A stretch of 29,383 nucleotides of DNA from positions 1 through 29,383 of the forward strand of contig JBNLGG010000054.1 of NCBI GenBank assembly GCA_050305935.1, read 5' to 3'. Every line of letters begins with the position of its first letter. Position 1 is the first letter of the stretch. The notes beneath the pieces were generated by a model that was not told where the DNA came from, did not search any database, and saw only the letters and a list, made by a program, of their open reading frames with translations. Source of the DNA: CAJXNP01 sp050305935 (lineage in GTDB: Bacteria > Bacteroidota > Bacteroidia > Cytophagales > Cyclobacteriaceae). Made by a program: the position numbers and the translations under genes. Positions 1 to 7,552 of the stretch are shown here, piece by piece.

Positions 1-377
1 TCTCCCTCCAGTACCTTTAATCCATCCTGGTTTTCAATTTTAATGGCAAGTTGGGTAACGGGTTTGGACTCATGCAAACTTAAGATCATAGCCTCAGCCG
101 TAATGGTATCCCCAATAAATACCGGTGCTGTAAACTTCCAATTCTGACTTAAAAAGACCGTACCTGGTCCAGGCATATCCATCGCTACCAGGGCATGCAA
201 TAATCCGGTGGTCAGCCCTCCCTGAACAACGAGCTTACCAAATTTAGTTTTCGATGCGAAGACTTCATCAAAATGTAGCGGATTGTAATCACCACTAATG
301 TTAGCATAAGCTTCTACATGGTCCTGAGATAAGGTAATACTTCGGGTGGCTTTCTGACCAATGGTTAAATTTTTCAT
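1..377 (-). CDS. MaoC-like (R)-specific enoyl-CoA hydratase, 3' end outside the window
   Basis: The reverse strand reads open from an ATG at 377-375 to the window edge, about 125 codons. The product starts MKNLTIGQKATRSITLSQ and carries the hot-dog hydratase signature, with YANISGDYNPLHFDE (Asp and His of the catalytic dyad at about residues 31 and 36), followed by GKLVVQGGLTTGLLHAL and FTAPVFIGDTI. MaoC-type enzymes hydrate trans-2-enoyl-CoA to (R)-3-hydroxyacyl-CoA in fatty acid metabolism, in the cytoplasm. Typical members are about 130-150 residues, so only the last few codons should be missing. It lies 71 bp downstream of a broken SDR gene on the same strand; the two probably once formed an acyl-CoA or hydroxyacyl operon. 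Family assignment is firm, substrate is unknown. Confidence 0.85.
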   Translation of the reverse strand, partial: MKNLTIGQKATRSITLSQDHVEAYANISGDYNPLHFDEVFASKTKFGKLVVQGGLTTGLLHALVAMDMPGPGTVFLSQNWKFTAPVFIGDTITAEAMILSLHESKPVTQLAIKIENQDGLKVLEG

Positions 378-448
378 GGGAATAACATTTTCCTGATAAA
401 ATGCATTTCTTTGGATTATCCAATTTAATACAAATTATCAATGGATGA

Positions 449-744
449 TTATTCCAAGTAAATCATCGTTACTGTCATTCCACTATCTACAATAAGGTTG
501 GCTCCTGTGATAAAATCATAGTCGAAATCGGTAAAGAAAAAGGATGCTTTAACGATATCCTTTGGATGCTCTACCCGCCAGCGGGATGTTGAAGGTGATC
601 TGCATCGGTCAACCTGGAATAGTCGCCTCTTTCTATCCAACCGGGACTGATGGAGCTTACCCTAATATGATAACTCACAGGACTACCAGCCAATGAATGC
701 GTCAATGTCAGCATACCTCCTTTGGAAGCGGAGTAAGGAATGGT
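449..744 (-). pseudogene. Truncated and frameshifted short-chain dehydrogenase/reductase (SDR) remnant
   Basis: Reading leftwards from 744, one frame gives the SDR active-site stretch (PYSASKGG, the Tyr-x-x-x-Lys motif) and then RVSSISPGWIE, but hits TAG at 573-571. The continuation, RVEHPKDIVKA then FITGANLIVDSGMTV and the stop at 451-449, is in another frame, so a single base is missing near 577. This is the normal C-terminal half of a classical SDR (NAD(P)-dependent oxidoreductase). The N-terminal half with the Rossmann GxxxGxG motif is absent: homology stops at about 744, where a hairpin-rich repeat begins, and I see no N-terminal half on the other side. With both a frameshift and a lost nucleotide-binding half, it cannot make a working enzyme. 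Confidence 0.8.
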
Positions 745-921
745 CTCGCGCGCGTTTGTAACGCGTGCGGAATGCTCTTACTGCCCCACATTTTCGTCAC
801 CCCTGCGTAGGCAGGGGTCTTCAAGGATGTGGAGGTAGGTGGAATGGCAGCACTTTCAGAGGCCGGTACGTTCGCAGGGCTTGGTTTGCAAATTGCCAGA
901 GGTCCCGGAATGAATCCGGGA
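745..921. repeat. Cluster of three hairpins (palindromic intergenic repeat)
   Basis: Three inverted repeats lie close together. At 747-769 two 10-bp arms (one mismatch) flank a TGT loop. At 799-818 there is a perfect 8-bp stem, acccctgc/gcaggggt, with loop GTAG. At 903-921 there is a perfect 7-bp stem, tcccgga/tccggga, with loop ATGAA. The left border coincides with the end of SDR homology at 744. No transposase is present. Such palindromic units are often dispersed in bacterial genomes, but copy number cannot be seen from this window. Confidence 0.6.
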
Positions 922-1011
922 ACAGTTCCCAATTTTTCTACATATTAAGACATTGAATGTTTAATTTTAGCTGAACGTTCGTATCTATTTTTCTAACATA
1001 TATAGACAAGT

Positions 1012-1431
1012 ATGCCTTACACTTTTTTACCTTCTCTAATATTTACCATCATGATTGTGATAGCCTTTATCATTGCCAAAAGGCTGAAATCATTCACTGG
1101 ATATTTCTACATGCTCTATTTTGTGAGTCTTTTACTTTCATTACTTTTTGGCACGACGGGGCTAATCAGCTTGGTAATTTTCTCGCCCATTCTTTCTCAA
1201 CCAGTGTATTCCTGTTGGATTAAGCCTACCAAGAAATTAGCTTGGCGTGCTGCTTCCATTGGCAGTCTTATCTTGTCGGTTGTATCCTCTCATTTTGTGC
1301 TTTCTTATTCATCGTTTAGTTTTCCGCAGTTTTTTCTCCTTTCGATTTTAATCCCATTGTTGGTAATGCTTCCTATTACCACTGTCTCGTTCTTTGACTG
1401 GAAAATGAGGAAAAAAATTGTTGAGGGCTAA
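1012..1431 (+). CDS. Small hydrophobic membrane protein of unknown function
   Basis: The 139-residue product has hydrophobic segments at about residues 5-22, 31-48, 50-66, 80-99 and 104-127, so four or five membrane helices are likely. The termini are short, and a basic C-terminal tail (KMRKKIVEG) suggests that end faces the cytoplasm. I recognise no family signature. The ATG at 1012 follows an AT-rich stretch without a clear Shine-Dalgarno sequence, which is usual in Bacteroidota. The gene stands alone between repeat-rich spacers, and a terminator-like hairpin follows about 80 bp after its stop. The strongly hydrophobic pattern makes it likely to be a real gene, but no role can be given. Confidence 0.6.
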   Translation: MPYTFLPSLIFTIMIVIAFIIAKRLKSFTGYFYMLYFVSLLLSLLFGTTGLISLVIFSPILSQPVYSCWIKPTKKLAWRAASIGSLILSVVSSHFVLSYSSFSFPQFFLLSILIPLLVMLPITTVSFFDWKMRKKIVEG

Positions 1432-1508
1432 TTTTATAATGAACAATTGAAAATAAGATCGCTTCCGCAGAGTAGCACCTGTGCAAGCAACCGGACGAGG
1501 CTGAAATT

Positions 1509-1542
1509 CCCGGATGATCGATCATTTGGGCCGGATTTTTTT
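1509..1542 (+). terminator. Possible intrinsic terminator after the small membrane protein gene
   Basis: Arms 1509-1519 and 1520-1530 can pair over 11 positions, two of them G-U, around a palindromic centre (atgatcgatcat). A run of seven T follows at 1536-1542. The 5-nt gap between stem and T-run and the almost absent loop make it weaker than a textbook terminator. Confidence 0.35.
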
Positions 1543-1605
1543 CAATCATACCCGAACATCATAAGTAAGCCAACCTTGGCAGATGTCGCAAGTCCTCCTA
1601 AGTTT

Positions 1606-1822
1606 CCACACCTGCACGTAGGGTAAACGTATTTAAATATCAATTACCCTGTGTTTGCCCTTTTTGTCGTTTGATCCAGTTTCAAATCAACCAATTCATG
1701 CCGGGAACCTTTCCGAAAGTTTGGAACTTTCGGAAAGGTATGATGATTACTGGTTTGATGGCCAATAATTTTTAAGACTTGAGAAAGCATTATCTTAATG
1801 CGTTTGCCCCACACCTGCACGT
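1606..1822. repeat. MITE-like element: 14-bp direct repeats, inner inverted repeats, central palindrome
   Basis: The 14-mer ccacacctgcacgt occurs at 1606-1619 and again at 1809-1822. Just inside it, gggtaaacgtatt (1621-1633) and aatgcgtttgccc (1797-1809) are inverted repeats matching at 11 of 13 positions. Near the centre, 1708-1738 is a perfect 14-bp stem with a TGG loop. No open reading frame of note lies inside. The arrangement resembles a short non-autonomous transposable element with terminal inverted repeats and a target-site duplication, though 14 bp is long for a duplication. The mobile interpretation is inference. Confidence 0.45.
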
Positions 1823-2004
1823 GATAGGTAGCGAAAACTCCTCTTTTTTTGTTGCTAAAATTATTTCCTTATCCATTCCTCTGTCTGAGACATTGAAATA
1901 CGTGCCTTGGTGATGTGGCGATAGGGGATCTTTCGACCCCCATCCTTAACCTTCAATCTTCCAATCCTTCCATCCGCCCACACAATAGCTTATCACATGC
2001 ATTT

Positions 2005-3939
2005 TTAGTCTTTCACACATCTAACACTCATTCCTAAGTTCTCATAGAAATTCAAACTATAGCTACTCAGAGAGATCCTGGAAGAAGTATTACTTAAACT
2101 TCTGTACCAGATATTAAGTTCAGGTGCTCCCCAGGTAGAAGCTGTCCAAAAATAGCAATTAACCCCTAGCCATTTAAAACTATTGTCCAACACGTCCCTC
2201 ATTCCCCCGGGTACGGCATTAAAGGATGCCTCATTACTCGCGCCGGTATTGCCGGACGTCCAGTGAGTTTCGCCGGTTTCCTTGAGTTTTCCACCTTCAT
2301 TTGTACCTCTTGCAGGGAAATTATGAGTGGCATCGTTCAGGCTCATGCCAAGGTTTATTTCCAGTTCAGACCATTCATTTGTGGTAGGCAAGTGCCAGCC
2401 TGCAGGACATGAGGCCTTGGCCATTTCCCAATTATACAAAACGCCATAAACAGGAAAGTTAACAGCAACTTTGGCGGTGTTTACATCAGCACCCTGGTAG
2501 TCGTACACCCAATAACCGCAGTTAGCATCAGAGGCGCATACTTCCGGCAGATAGGCCAGGTTTTCCGCCATCCAGATCTGACCGTATATTTCGACAGTGG
2601 GGTATTGCTTGCCATCCCGTGTATCTGTAAAATCACCCTGCTGGACAGCAAATCCTGATGTAGTAACCGTTTTTTCCTCTCCATAAGCATAGTGGTCGCC
2701 ATTGTCATTTGTAGCATATGCCCGCATGTAGTATGTACTTGATTCATTTAATCCTGTCATCAGGTCCTCATATGTTTCACCGTTCATCATGTTGGTATTT
2801 ATAAGGCCTTCAAAATTATTGATATCGGGATTAGGTGTACTACTCCATAGCACCCCGGCAAAAACCACATCCACTCCGCCATCGTCTGTTAACAACACAC
2901 CGGTTGTGGCAGTATGTGCGGCAATTCCAGTGGCATCCAGGGTAGTAATAACCGGCAGGGCAGGTTGGGTCATGAAAGAGTTGGAATTACCATAAGTAGT
3001 ACCCGCATCGTTTGTTGCGTAAGCACGGTATGCATAATCTGTAAATCGAGCCAGCGAAGTCATGGTACTGGTAAATGTCCCTGTTCCGCTACCCTCATTG
3101 GTAAAACCCTCATTGGATTCAAGTGTTGGATTACTTCCATCGGGACCCCATACCAAACCTTTGGCGATAATGGCAGATCCCCCATCATCCGTAATATTAC
3201 CTTCACCCATCGCTGAATTACTGGTAATATCGGTGACATCTCCAGTGCTCACTATTGGAAGCCCGGTTGTGGTAAAACTTTTCTCTGATCCATACCCAGT
3301 TCCGGCACTATTGGTAGCATACGCCCGGACAAAATAGGTGGTATTGATGCTCAGTCCTGAAATTGTACTTGTAAATGCCCCCATGCCACTTCCATCTGAA
3401 GTTGAGCCGTCATTACTTGCCACCGTCGGGTTCGTAGCAGTGCTCCACACCACACCCCGTGCTGTAACATTACTGCCGCCATCGTCTGTCACATTTCCTC
3501 CGCCTGTTGCTGTGGAACCGGTTATCTCGGTTATATCATTGGTAGTTACATCCGGAATATTGGCCATCAGTGTTACCGTAACCTGGGCGGAAGTACTCAG
3601 ACCACCATTGTCTGTAGCTTTTGCAATAATGGTATGTGTGCCTTCAGTTTCGTTTGATGTGTTCCAATCAAAGGAATAGGGGGATGAGTTAAGAGTTGCC
3701 ACCGTAACGTTATCAATACTAATTGTCACACTTTCAATGGTTCCTTCTGCATCACTTGCGGAAACCAGTATTTTTACCAGCTCCCCTAATTCAATGGTAA
3801 CATTGTTCAGAGGGCTTGAAATGGTACAGCTTGGAGCTTTATTTGGATTATTTTCCTCACTGGAATCACAATTAATCAAGGGAACGACCAAAAATAAAAT
3901 CAACACAATTAGCAGTATGAATGATATCTTATTTTTCAT
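2005..3939 (-). CDS. Lipoprotein with Ig-like, three Fn3-like repeats and a C-terminal FISUMP domain
   Basis: The 644-residue product begins with a hydrophobic signal ending in the lipobox-like LINC (Cys24), followed by an acidic stretch (CDSSEEN) of the kind linked to surface export of Bacteroidota lipoproteins. Asn at -1 of the lipobox is unusual. Residues about 35-125 form an Ig-like module. Three Fn3-like repeats of about 100 residues follow (about 128-226, 228-326, 328-428), each with a TDDGG turn and a motif like VRAYATN. Residues about 432-644 match the Fibrobacter succinogenes major paralogous domain (TIGR02145): DGKQYPTVEIYGQIWMAENL, CPAGWHLPTTNEW, FNAVPGGMRD and a final SVRCVKD. The protein is probably anchored in the outer membrane and displayed outside; adhesion or substrate binding is a guess. 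The gene is monocistronic. Confidence 0.88.
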   Translation of the reverse strand: MKNKISFILLIVLILFLVVPLINCDSSEENNPNKAPSCTISSPLNNVTIELGELVKILVSASDAEGTIESVTISIDNVTVATLNSSPYSFDWNTSNETEGTHTIIAKATDNGGLSTSAQVTVTLMANIPDVTTNDITEITGSTATGGGNVTDDGGSNVTARGVVWSTATNPTVASNDGSTSDGSGMGAFTSTISGLSINTTYFVRAYATNSAGTGYGSEKSFTTTGLPIVSTGDVTDITSNSAMGEGNITDDGGSAIIAKGLVWGPDGSNPTLESNEGFTNEGSGTGTFTSTMTSLARFTDYAYRAYATNDAGTTYGNSNSFMTQPALPVITTLDATGIAAHTATTGVLLTDDGGVDVVFAGVLWSSTPNPDINNFEGLINTNMMNGETYEDLMTGLNESSTYYMRAYATNDNGDHYAYGEEKTVTTSGFAVQQGDFTDTRDGKQYPTVEIYGQIWMAENLAYLPEVCASDANCGYWVYDYQGADVNTAKVAVNFPVYGVLYNWEMAKASCPAGWHLPTTNEWSELEINLGMSLNDATHNFPARGTNEGGKLKETGETHWTSGNTGASNEASFNAVPGGMRDVLDNSFKWLGVNCYFWTASTWGAPELNIWYRSLSNTSSRISLSSYSLNFYENLGMSVRCVKD

Positions 3940-4614
3940 AGTTTTTGGATTTTAAGTGAAGGATAAAAGAAGAAAGGAAGAGAAGCTTTAAGGCCCTCGT
4001 ACTTGGAATAGCATGGGTAATCAGAAATTTACTTGTTGCAACTTTTACTTATCCAGCGGGATTAAAACCAAACATGGCTGCTTGAGTAATGTCATATGTG
4101 AATGGAATCCCTGCCATTTACAAATCAAGTTGTATAATTAAAGGCGAATCTGTGTAGTGTAAACAAAATAGGCCCCGATTGAGTTCTAACGATGACCTGA
4201 GAATTCACATCTCTGTTTCTTCAATCAACAAAAAATCACAATTTCTAAAACTCAGAATTCCCCAATGAAAAGATCTTTACTGTACCAGTTAAAGTTTTTT
4301 ATTGAAGTAAAAGAGCGGTAGTCCCGGGGTAGACAGGTAGACAGGTTTAATGTTTTGTGGTTAACCACCTACCGGGAAATTTATAAAAGAGCCGCCTCAC
4401 CTTGATAAATAGGGAGACTTATGAAATATTTTATTGTGCGAGCGAATGGTCTTCCAAAATTCCCGGACGGTCTGCTTTCTTTCTGTAGATTCTACCATCA
4501 ATTGCCCGATTTACTCACTGGTAAAAAACCTGAATCCTTTCTGTCATAAAACTCATAAGAAACTATATTTTAATTTAATTTAGCAACAGTAAAAACCTAT
4601 TAATCGAAAAAGCC
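3940..4614. other. 675-bp spacer between divergent genes
   Basis: This stretch separates the minus-strand FISUMP lipoprotein from the plus-strand cysteine operon, so it must hold promoters for both. No gene, RNA or strong hairpin is visible. A short tandem repeat (gtagacag twice, about 4329-4345) sits after a CCCGGG palindrome. TAATTTAG at 4576-4583 resembles the TAnnTTTG element with one mismatch and is correctly placed for the cysteine synthase gene, but I see no matching -33 element. Confidence 0.5.
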
Positions 4615-5529
4615 ATGATCCACACCCATATCCTCAGTACCATTGGCCATACACCGCTGGTACAGTTAAATAGATTAGTCTCAGAAAACGATGCCCGGGT
4701 AATCGTTAAAATGGAATCACACAATCCTTGTGGTTCTGTAAAAGATCGGATTGCCTGGAGTATGATAGAAGATGCTGAAAGAAATGGTCAATTGAAACCC
4801 GGTATGATAATCGTGGAGCCTACCTCCGGTAACACAGGAGTTGGCCTGGCGATGGTCGCCGCAGTAAAAGGTTATGAGGCCGTTTTTACCATGCCGGAAA
4901 CCATGAGCCTGGAGCGCCGTGCCCTACTCCTTCATCTGGGTGCCAAAATTGTGCTGACTCCCGGCCCGGCCGGAATGAAAGGCGCCATTGAAGAGGCGGA
5001 GCGATTAGCAATGGAAGATGGATATTTCATGCCCCAGCAGTTTAAGAATAAAGCTAATCCGGAGATCCATCGCAGAACGACGGCACTGGAAATAATCGAT
5101 GATCTGGAGGATGTGAAGCTGGATTATTTTGTGGCTGGAGTAGGGACGGGAGGAACTATTACAGGTGCAGGTGAAGTCCTGAAAGGCCATTTTCCGGATC
5201 TTCAGGTAATTGCCGCCGAGCCGGCCGATTCACCGGTGTTATCAGGCGGATCTCCCAATCCCCATAAAATACAAGGCATTGGAGCCGGATTTGTGCCGGA
5301 TATTTTAAACACCAATCTTTTCAAAGAGGTGATCAAAATCCCCAATGAAGCAGCCATTAACACCGCAAAGGAACTTAGCCGAAAGGAAGGCATCCTGGCC
5401 GGTATTTCTGCGGGTGGAAATGTTTGGGCCGCTCTCCAGGTGGCAAAAAGAGCGGGGAAGGGGAAAACTGTTTTAACAGTGATCTGTGATACTGGCGAAC
5501 GTTACCTCAGTACGGATCTTTTTAAGTGA
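4615..5529 (+). CDS. cysK: Cysteine synthase (O-acetylserine sulfhydrylase)
   Basis: This PLP enzyme makes L-cysteine from O-acetylserine and sulfide in the cytoplasm. The 304-residue product shows the fold type II signatures in order: TIGHTPLVQLNR near the start, the PLP lysine in NPCGSVKDR (Lys43), the substrate loop EPTSGNTG at about 68-75, the phosphate-binding GVGTGGTITGAG at about 176-187, and SAGGN at about 265-269. Length fits the CysK/CysM group (about 300-320). The stop overlaps the next start by one base (TGATG), so it is probably translationally coupled to serine acetyltransferase, which makes its substrate. CysK and CysM types are hard to tell apart by eye; the partner gene and ordinary length favour CysK. 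Confidence 0.93.
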   Translation: MIHTHILSTIGHTPLVQLNRLVSENDARVIVKMESHNPCGSVKDRIAWSMIEDAERNGQLKPGMIIVEPTSGNTGVGLAMVAAVKGYEAVFTMPETMSLERRALLLHLGAKIVLTPGPAGMKGAIEEAERLAMEDGYFMPQQFKNKANPEIHRRTTALEIIDDLEDVKLDYFVAGVGTGGTITGAGEVLKGHFPDLQVIAAEPADSPVLSGGSPNPHKIQGIGAGFVPDILNTNLFKEVIKIPNEAAINTAKELSRKEGILAGISAGGNVWAALQVAKRAGKGKTVLTVICDTGERYLSTDLFK

Positions 5530-6119
5530 TGACAATCCTGGAAGACATAAAGGCCATCAAACGAAATGATCCGGCAGCTAAGGGCTATCTCGAAATATTA
5601 TTATGTCATGTGCCTTTTCATGCAATTCTTACCCACCGGTTGGTTCACTTTTTACATACAAAGCTTCAAATACCCATTCTTCCCAGGTTTATTTCTAATT
5701 TTAGCCGATTTTGGTCGGGCGTGGAAATTCACCCGGGCGCAAAAATCGGAAAGGGATTTTTTATAGATCATGGCGCAGGTGTTGTCATTGGCGAAACTGC
5801 AGAGGTAGGTGATTATTGTATCCTCTTCCATGGTGTGACCCTGGGGGGAACCGGTCATCATAAGGACAAACGTCACCCCACTCTTGGTAACCATGTGTTA
5901 GTGGGAGCAGGGGCTACCTTATTAGGCCCCATACATGTGGGAGATCACTGTAAAATTGGCTCTACCACAGTGATCATTAACCGTGATGTGCCGGCAAATT
6001 GTACGGTGGTTGGCGATCCGGGTCGAATTGTTAAAAAGAATGGTAAACATACCAACGAACCTTTGCCGTTAGCACATTATCGACCTGTCAACGATACCAT
6101 GGGAGACTTTGTAATCTAG
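5529..6119 (+). CDS. cysE: Serine O-acetyltransferase
   Basis: This enzyme acetylates L-serine with acetyl-CoA, the committed step of cysteine synthesis. The 196-residue product has a short helical N-terminal part (to about residue 60) and a left-handed beta-helix of hexapeptide repeats: IHPGAKIGKGFFIDHGAGVV, VIGETAEVGDYC, LFHGVTLGGTG, and later VLVGAGATLLGPIHVGDHCKIGS. The Asp-His of FIDHG and the His of LFHGVTLGG match active-site positions of the family. The protein ends in GDFVI; a terminal isoleucine is the residue that docks into the CysK active site in the cysteine synthase complex. The ATG at 5529 overlaps the cysK stop by one base; a GTG three bases upstream is the alternative start. 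It is shorter than E. coli CysE and resembles the short form common in Gram-positive bacteria and Bacteroidota. Confidence 0.93.
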   Translation: MTILEDIKAIKRNDPAAKGYLEILLCHVPFHAILTHRLVHFLHTKLQIPILPRFISNFSRFWSGVEIHPGAKIGKGFFIDHGAGVVIGETAEVGDYCILFHGVTLGGTGHHKDKRHPTLGNHVLVGAGATLLGPIHVGDHCKIGSTTVIINRDVPANCTVVGDPGRIVKKNGKHTNEPLPLAHYRPVNDTMGDFVI

Positions 6120-6309
6120 CAGGACGGATAGGGCATTTTCGCAGGAAGGAAATAAAATACGGAGATTCGCATGGAGTACAAAGAGTTATACTCTAAAGAT
6201 ACTTTTTTCAATCCATCCGGGAAAAATAGAGGGCTAATATCGATCTCGCAACCGATGACCGGCAGCAACCAACCCAATCAACACATCACTAGTTCACCAA
6301 ATGCTTAAA

Positions 6310-7443
6310 TTATTTGATCACCGAATTTTTCACCTCAATCTTCGTATCACTATGCATTGATATCTGGGGATAGGCCGGGTACCACGATCCGCCAATGTTA
6401 TTGGTAATCTCAGAATCCTCGATGACAATATTCCCTGTATGGTTATTGGTGACAAAGAATATCGCAGACCCATAGGCCACGGCTTCGTTTTGTTCGATTT
6501 TAGTTCCTTTGATGGTAAGCGTCATTAAATTTCCATCGTTGTAGATCGCTCCACCACTTCCTCCACCGGGTGTTCCTGATTGGGCAGGATTGCCACCATT
6601 TCCAATGGCTTTATTGTATGAAAACAGACTATTAAGAATGGTCCATGAAACGCCGATGCTGCTGATAGCCCCTCCATTGGAACCGGTATTTCCATATCCT
6701 TTCGCTCCACCAAACGTGCAATTGACGAGGTAAACGGGAAGGTTGTTATATTGGCTGAAAACTCGTAATGCCCCGCCACCCACATCCGGACCGGTACTGG
6801 CGCAAACACTGTTAAAAAACCGGCAGTTAACTGCCTTAAATCTTCCTCCTCGTATCCAAACGGCGCCACCGCCATCGTACTCGTTTTCCGCCGTTGAATT
6901 GCCATCTGCAAAGGTGATGTTTTGAACGGTGAGTCTGGGGTGATCCTGGTTCTGGCAATGGGAGGTGGTCCATTTTTGATTTTGATCACATGTATTCATG
7001 TATAGAATCCTCGTCTTGCCATTGCCACTCAACGTGACCATTCCACCGCCATCAATGACAATCTCTTCACTTGCATCATTGACAACTTTTGCCGGGCGAT
7101 CCATGACAATGGTAATAGGATCCTTTCCACAATTGAAACCAATCTTTCCACCTTTGGCCACTGCTTCCACCACCGCATCACATGTACAGCTTTGCGGTGT
7201 CCCATCCCCTACGACATGGTCAAATTCATTGATTTCCGCAGGTGCGGCTTCTGCGGGGATGAACGCTTTTCCCTCCGGGTTTCCGGCAGGTGGGCCCGCA
7301 GCAGGATTTGCCAGCGGATTGTGGAATTCCGCCGAAGGTGTCGGACCGTCGTTCGAGCAGCTAAACAAGGCAAACCCAATCAGTACTACTCCCAAAAAAT
7401 TATTCCATCCGGACATAGATATTCGTTTTTGGACAAATGTCAT
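6310..7443 (-). CDS. Putative lipoprotein with a right-handed parallel beta-helix
   Basis: The 377-residue product starts with a basic n-region (VQKR), a hydrophobic stretch and a lipobox-like LFSC (Cys29), pointing to an outer-membrane lipoprotein. From about residue 75 it shows irregular repeats rich in Gly, Asn and aliphatic residues, such as IVIDGGGMVTLSGNGKTR, LTVQNITFADGNS, DGGGAVWIRGG, NGGAISS, SGGAIYNDG and IVIEDSEITNNIGG. This is the pattern of pectate-lyase-like beta-helix proteins and polymorphic-outer-membrane-type repeats. I see no polysaccharide-lyase catalytic signature, so enzyme activity is not claimed. The later in-frame ATG at 7416 would remove the basic n-region, so the first start is preferred. 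It follows the OmpA-family gene on the same strand with a 109-bp gap. Confidence 0.75.
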   Translation of the reverse strand: MTFVQKRISMSGWNNFLGVVLIGFALFSCSNDGPTPSAEFHNPLANPAAGPPAGNPEGKAFIPAEAAPAEINEFDHVVGDGTPQSCTCDAVVEAVAKGGKIGFNCGKDPITIVMDRPAKVVNDASEEIVIDGGGMVTLSGNGKTRILYMNTCDQNQKWTTSHCQNQDHPRLTVQNITFADGNSTAENEYDGGGAVWIRGGRFKAVNCRFFNSVCASTGPDVGGGALRVFSQYNNLPVYLVNCTFGGAKGYGNTGSNGGAISSIGVSWTILNSLFSYNKAIGNGGNPAQSGTPGGGSGGAIYNDGNLMTLTIKGTKIEQNEAVAYGSAIFFVTNNHTGNIVIEDSEITNNIGGSWYPAYPQISMHSDTKIEVKNSVIK

Positions 7444-7552
7444 CTATTTGGCTTTGACGGTTTAATCGTCTATCGGTCATTTCTTTGATGTGTAATGTTA
7501 GGAGGTAATTGATACAAATGGTCACGACACCTTGGGTAATTGGCGATTCAAA

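Larger units (their letters stand above)
1432..2004. other. 573-bp spacer without a gene
   Basis: No coding region can be supported on either strand. The stretch holds the weak terminator at 1509-1542 and the MITE-like structure at 1606-1822. Near the right end (about 1920-1942) there is a short imperfect GGGGATC/GACCCC hairpin downstream of the minus-strand FISUMP gene; it lacks a T-run and is not called as a terminator. Confidence 0.6.

Noticed and set aside
708..932. 74-codon minus-strand frame across the hairpin cluster
   Set aside because: It runs through three palindromes and into the SDR remnant in a wrong frame, so it is a product of the repeat and not a gene.
2789..3679. Long plus-strand open frames opposite the FISUMP gene
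   Set aside because: They mirror the Fn3-like repeats of the minus-strand gene and show only low-complexity translations, as expected for antisense shadows.
6310..7443. Polysaccharide lyase from the beta-helix pattern
   Set aside because: No catalytic Lys/Arg or calcium-binding signature of pectate lyases could be identified, so only the fold is stated.
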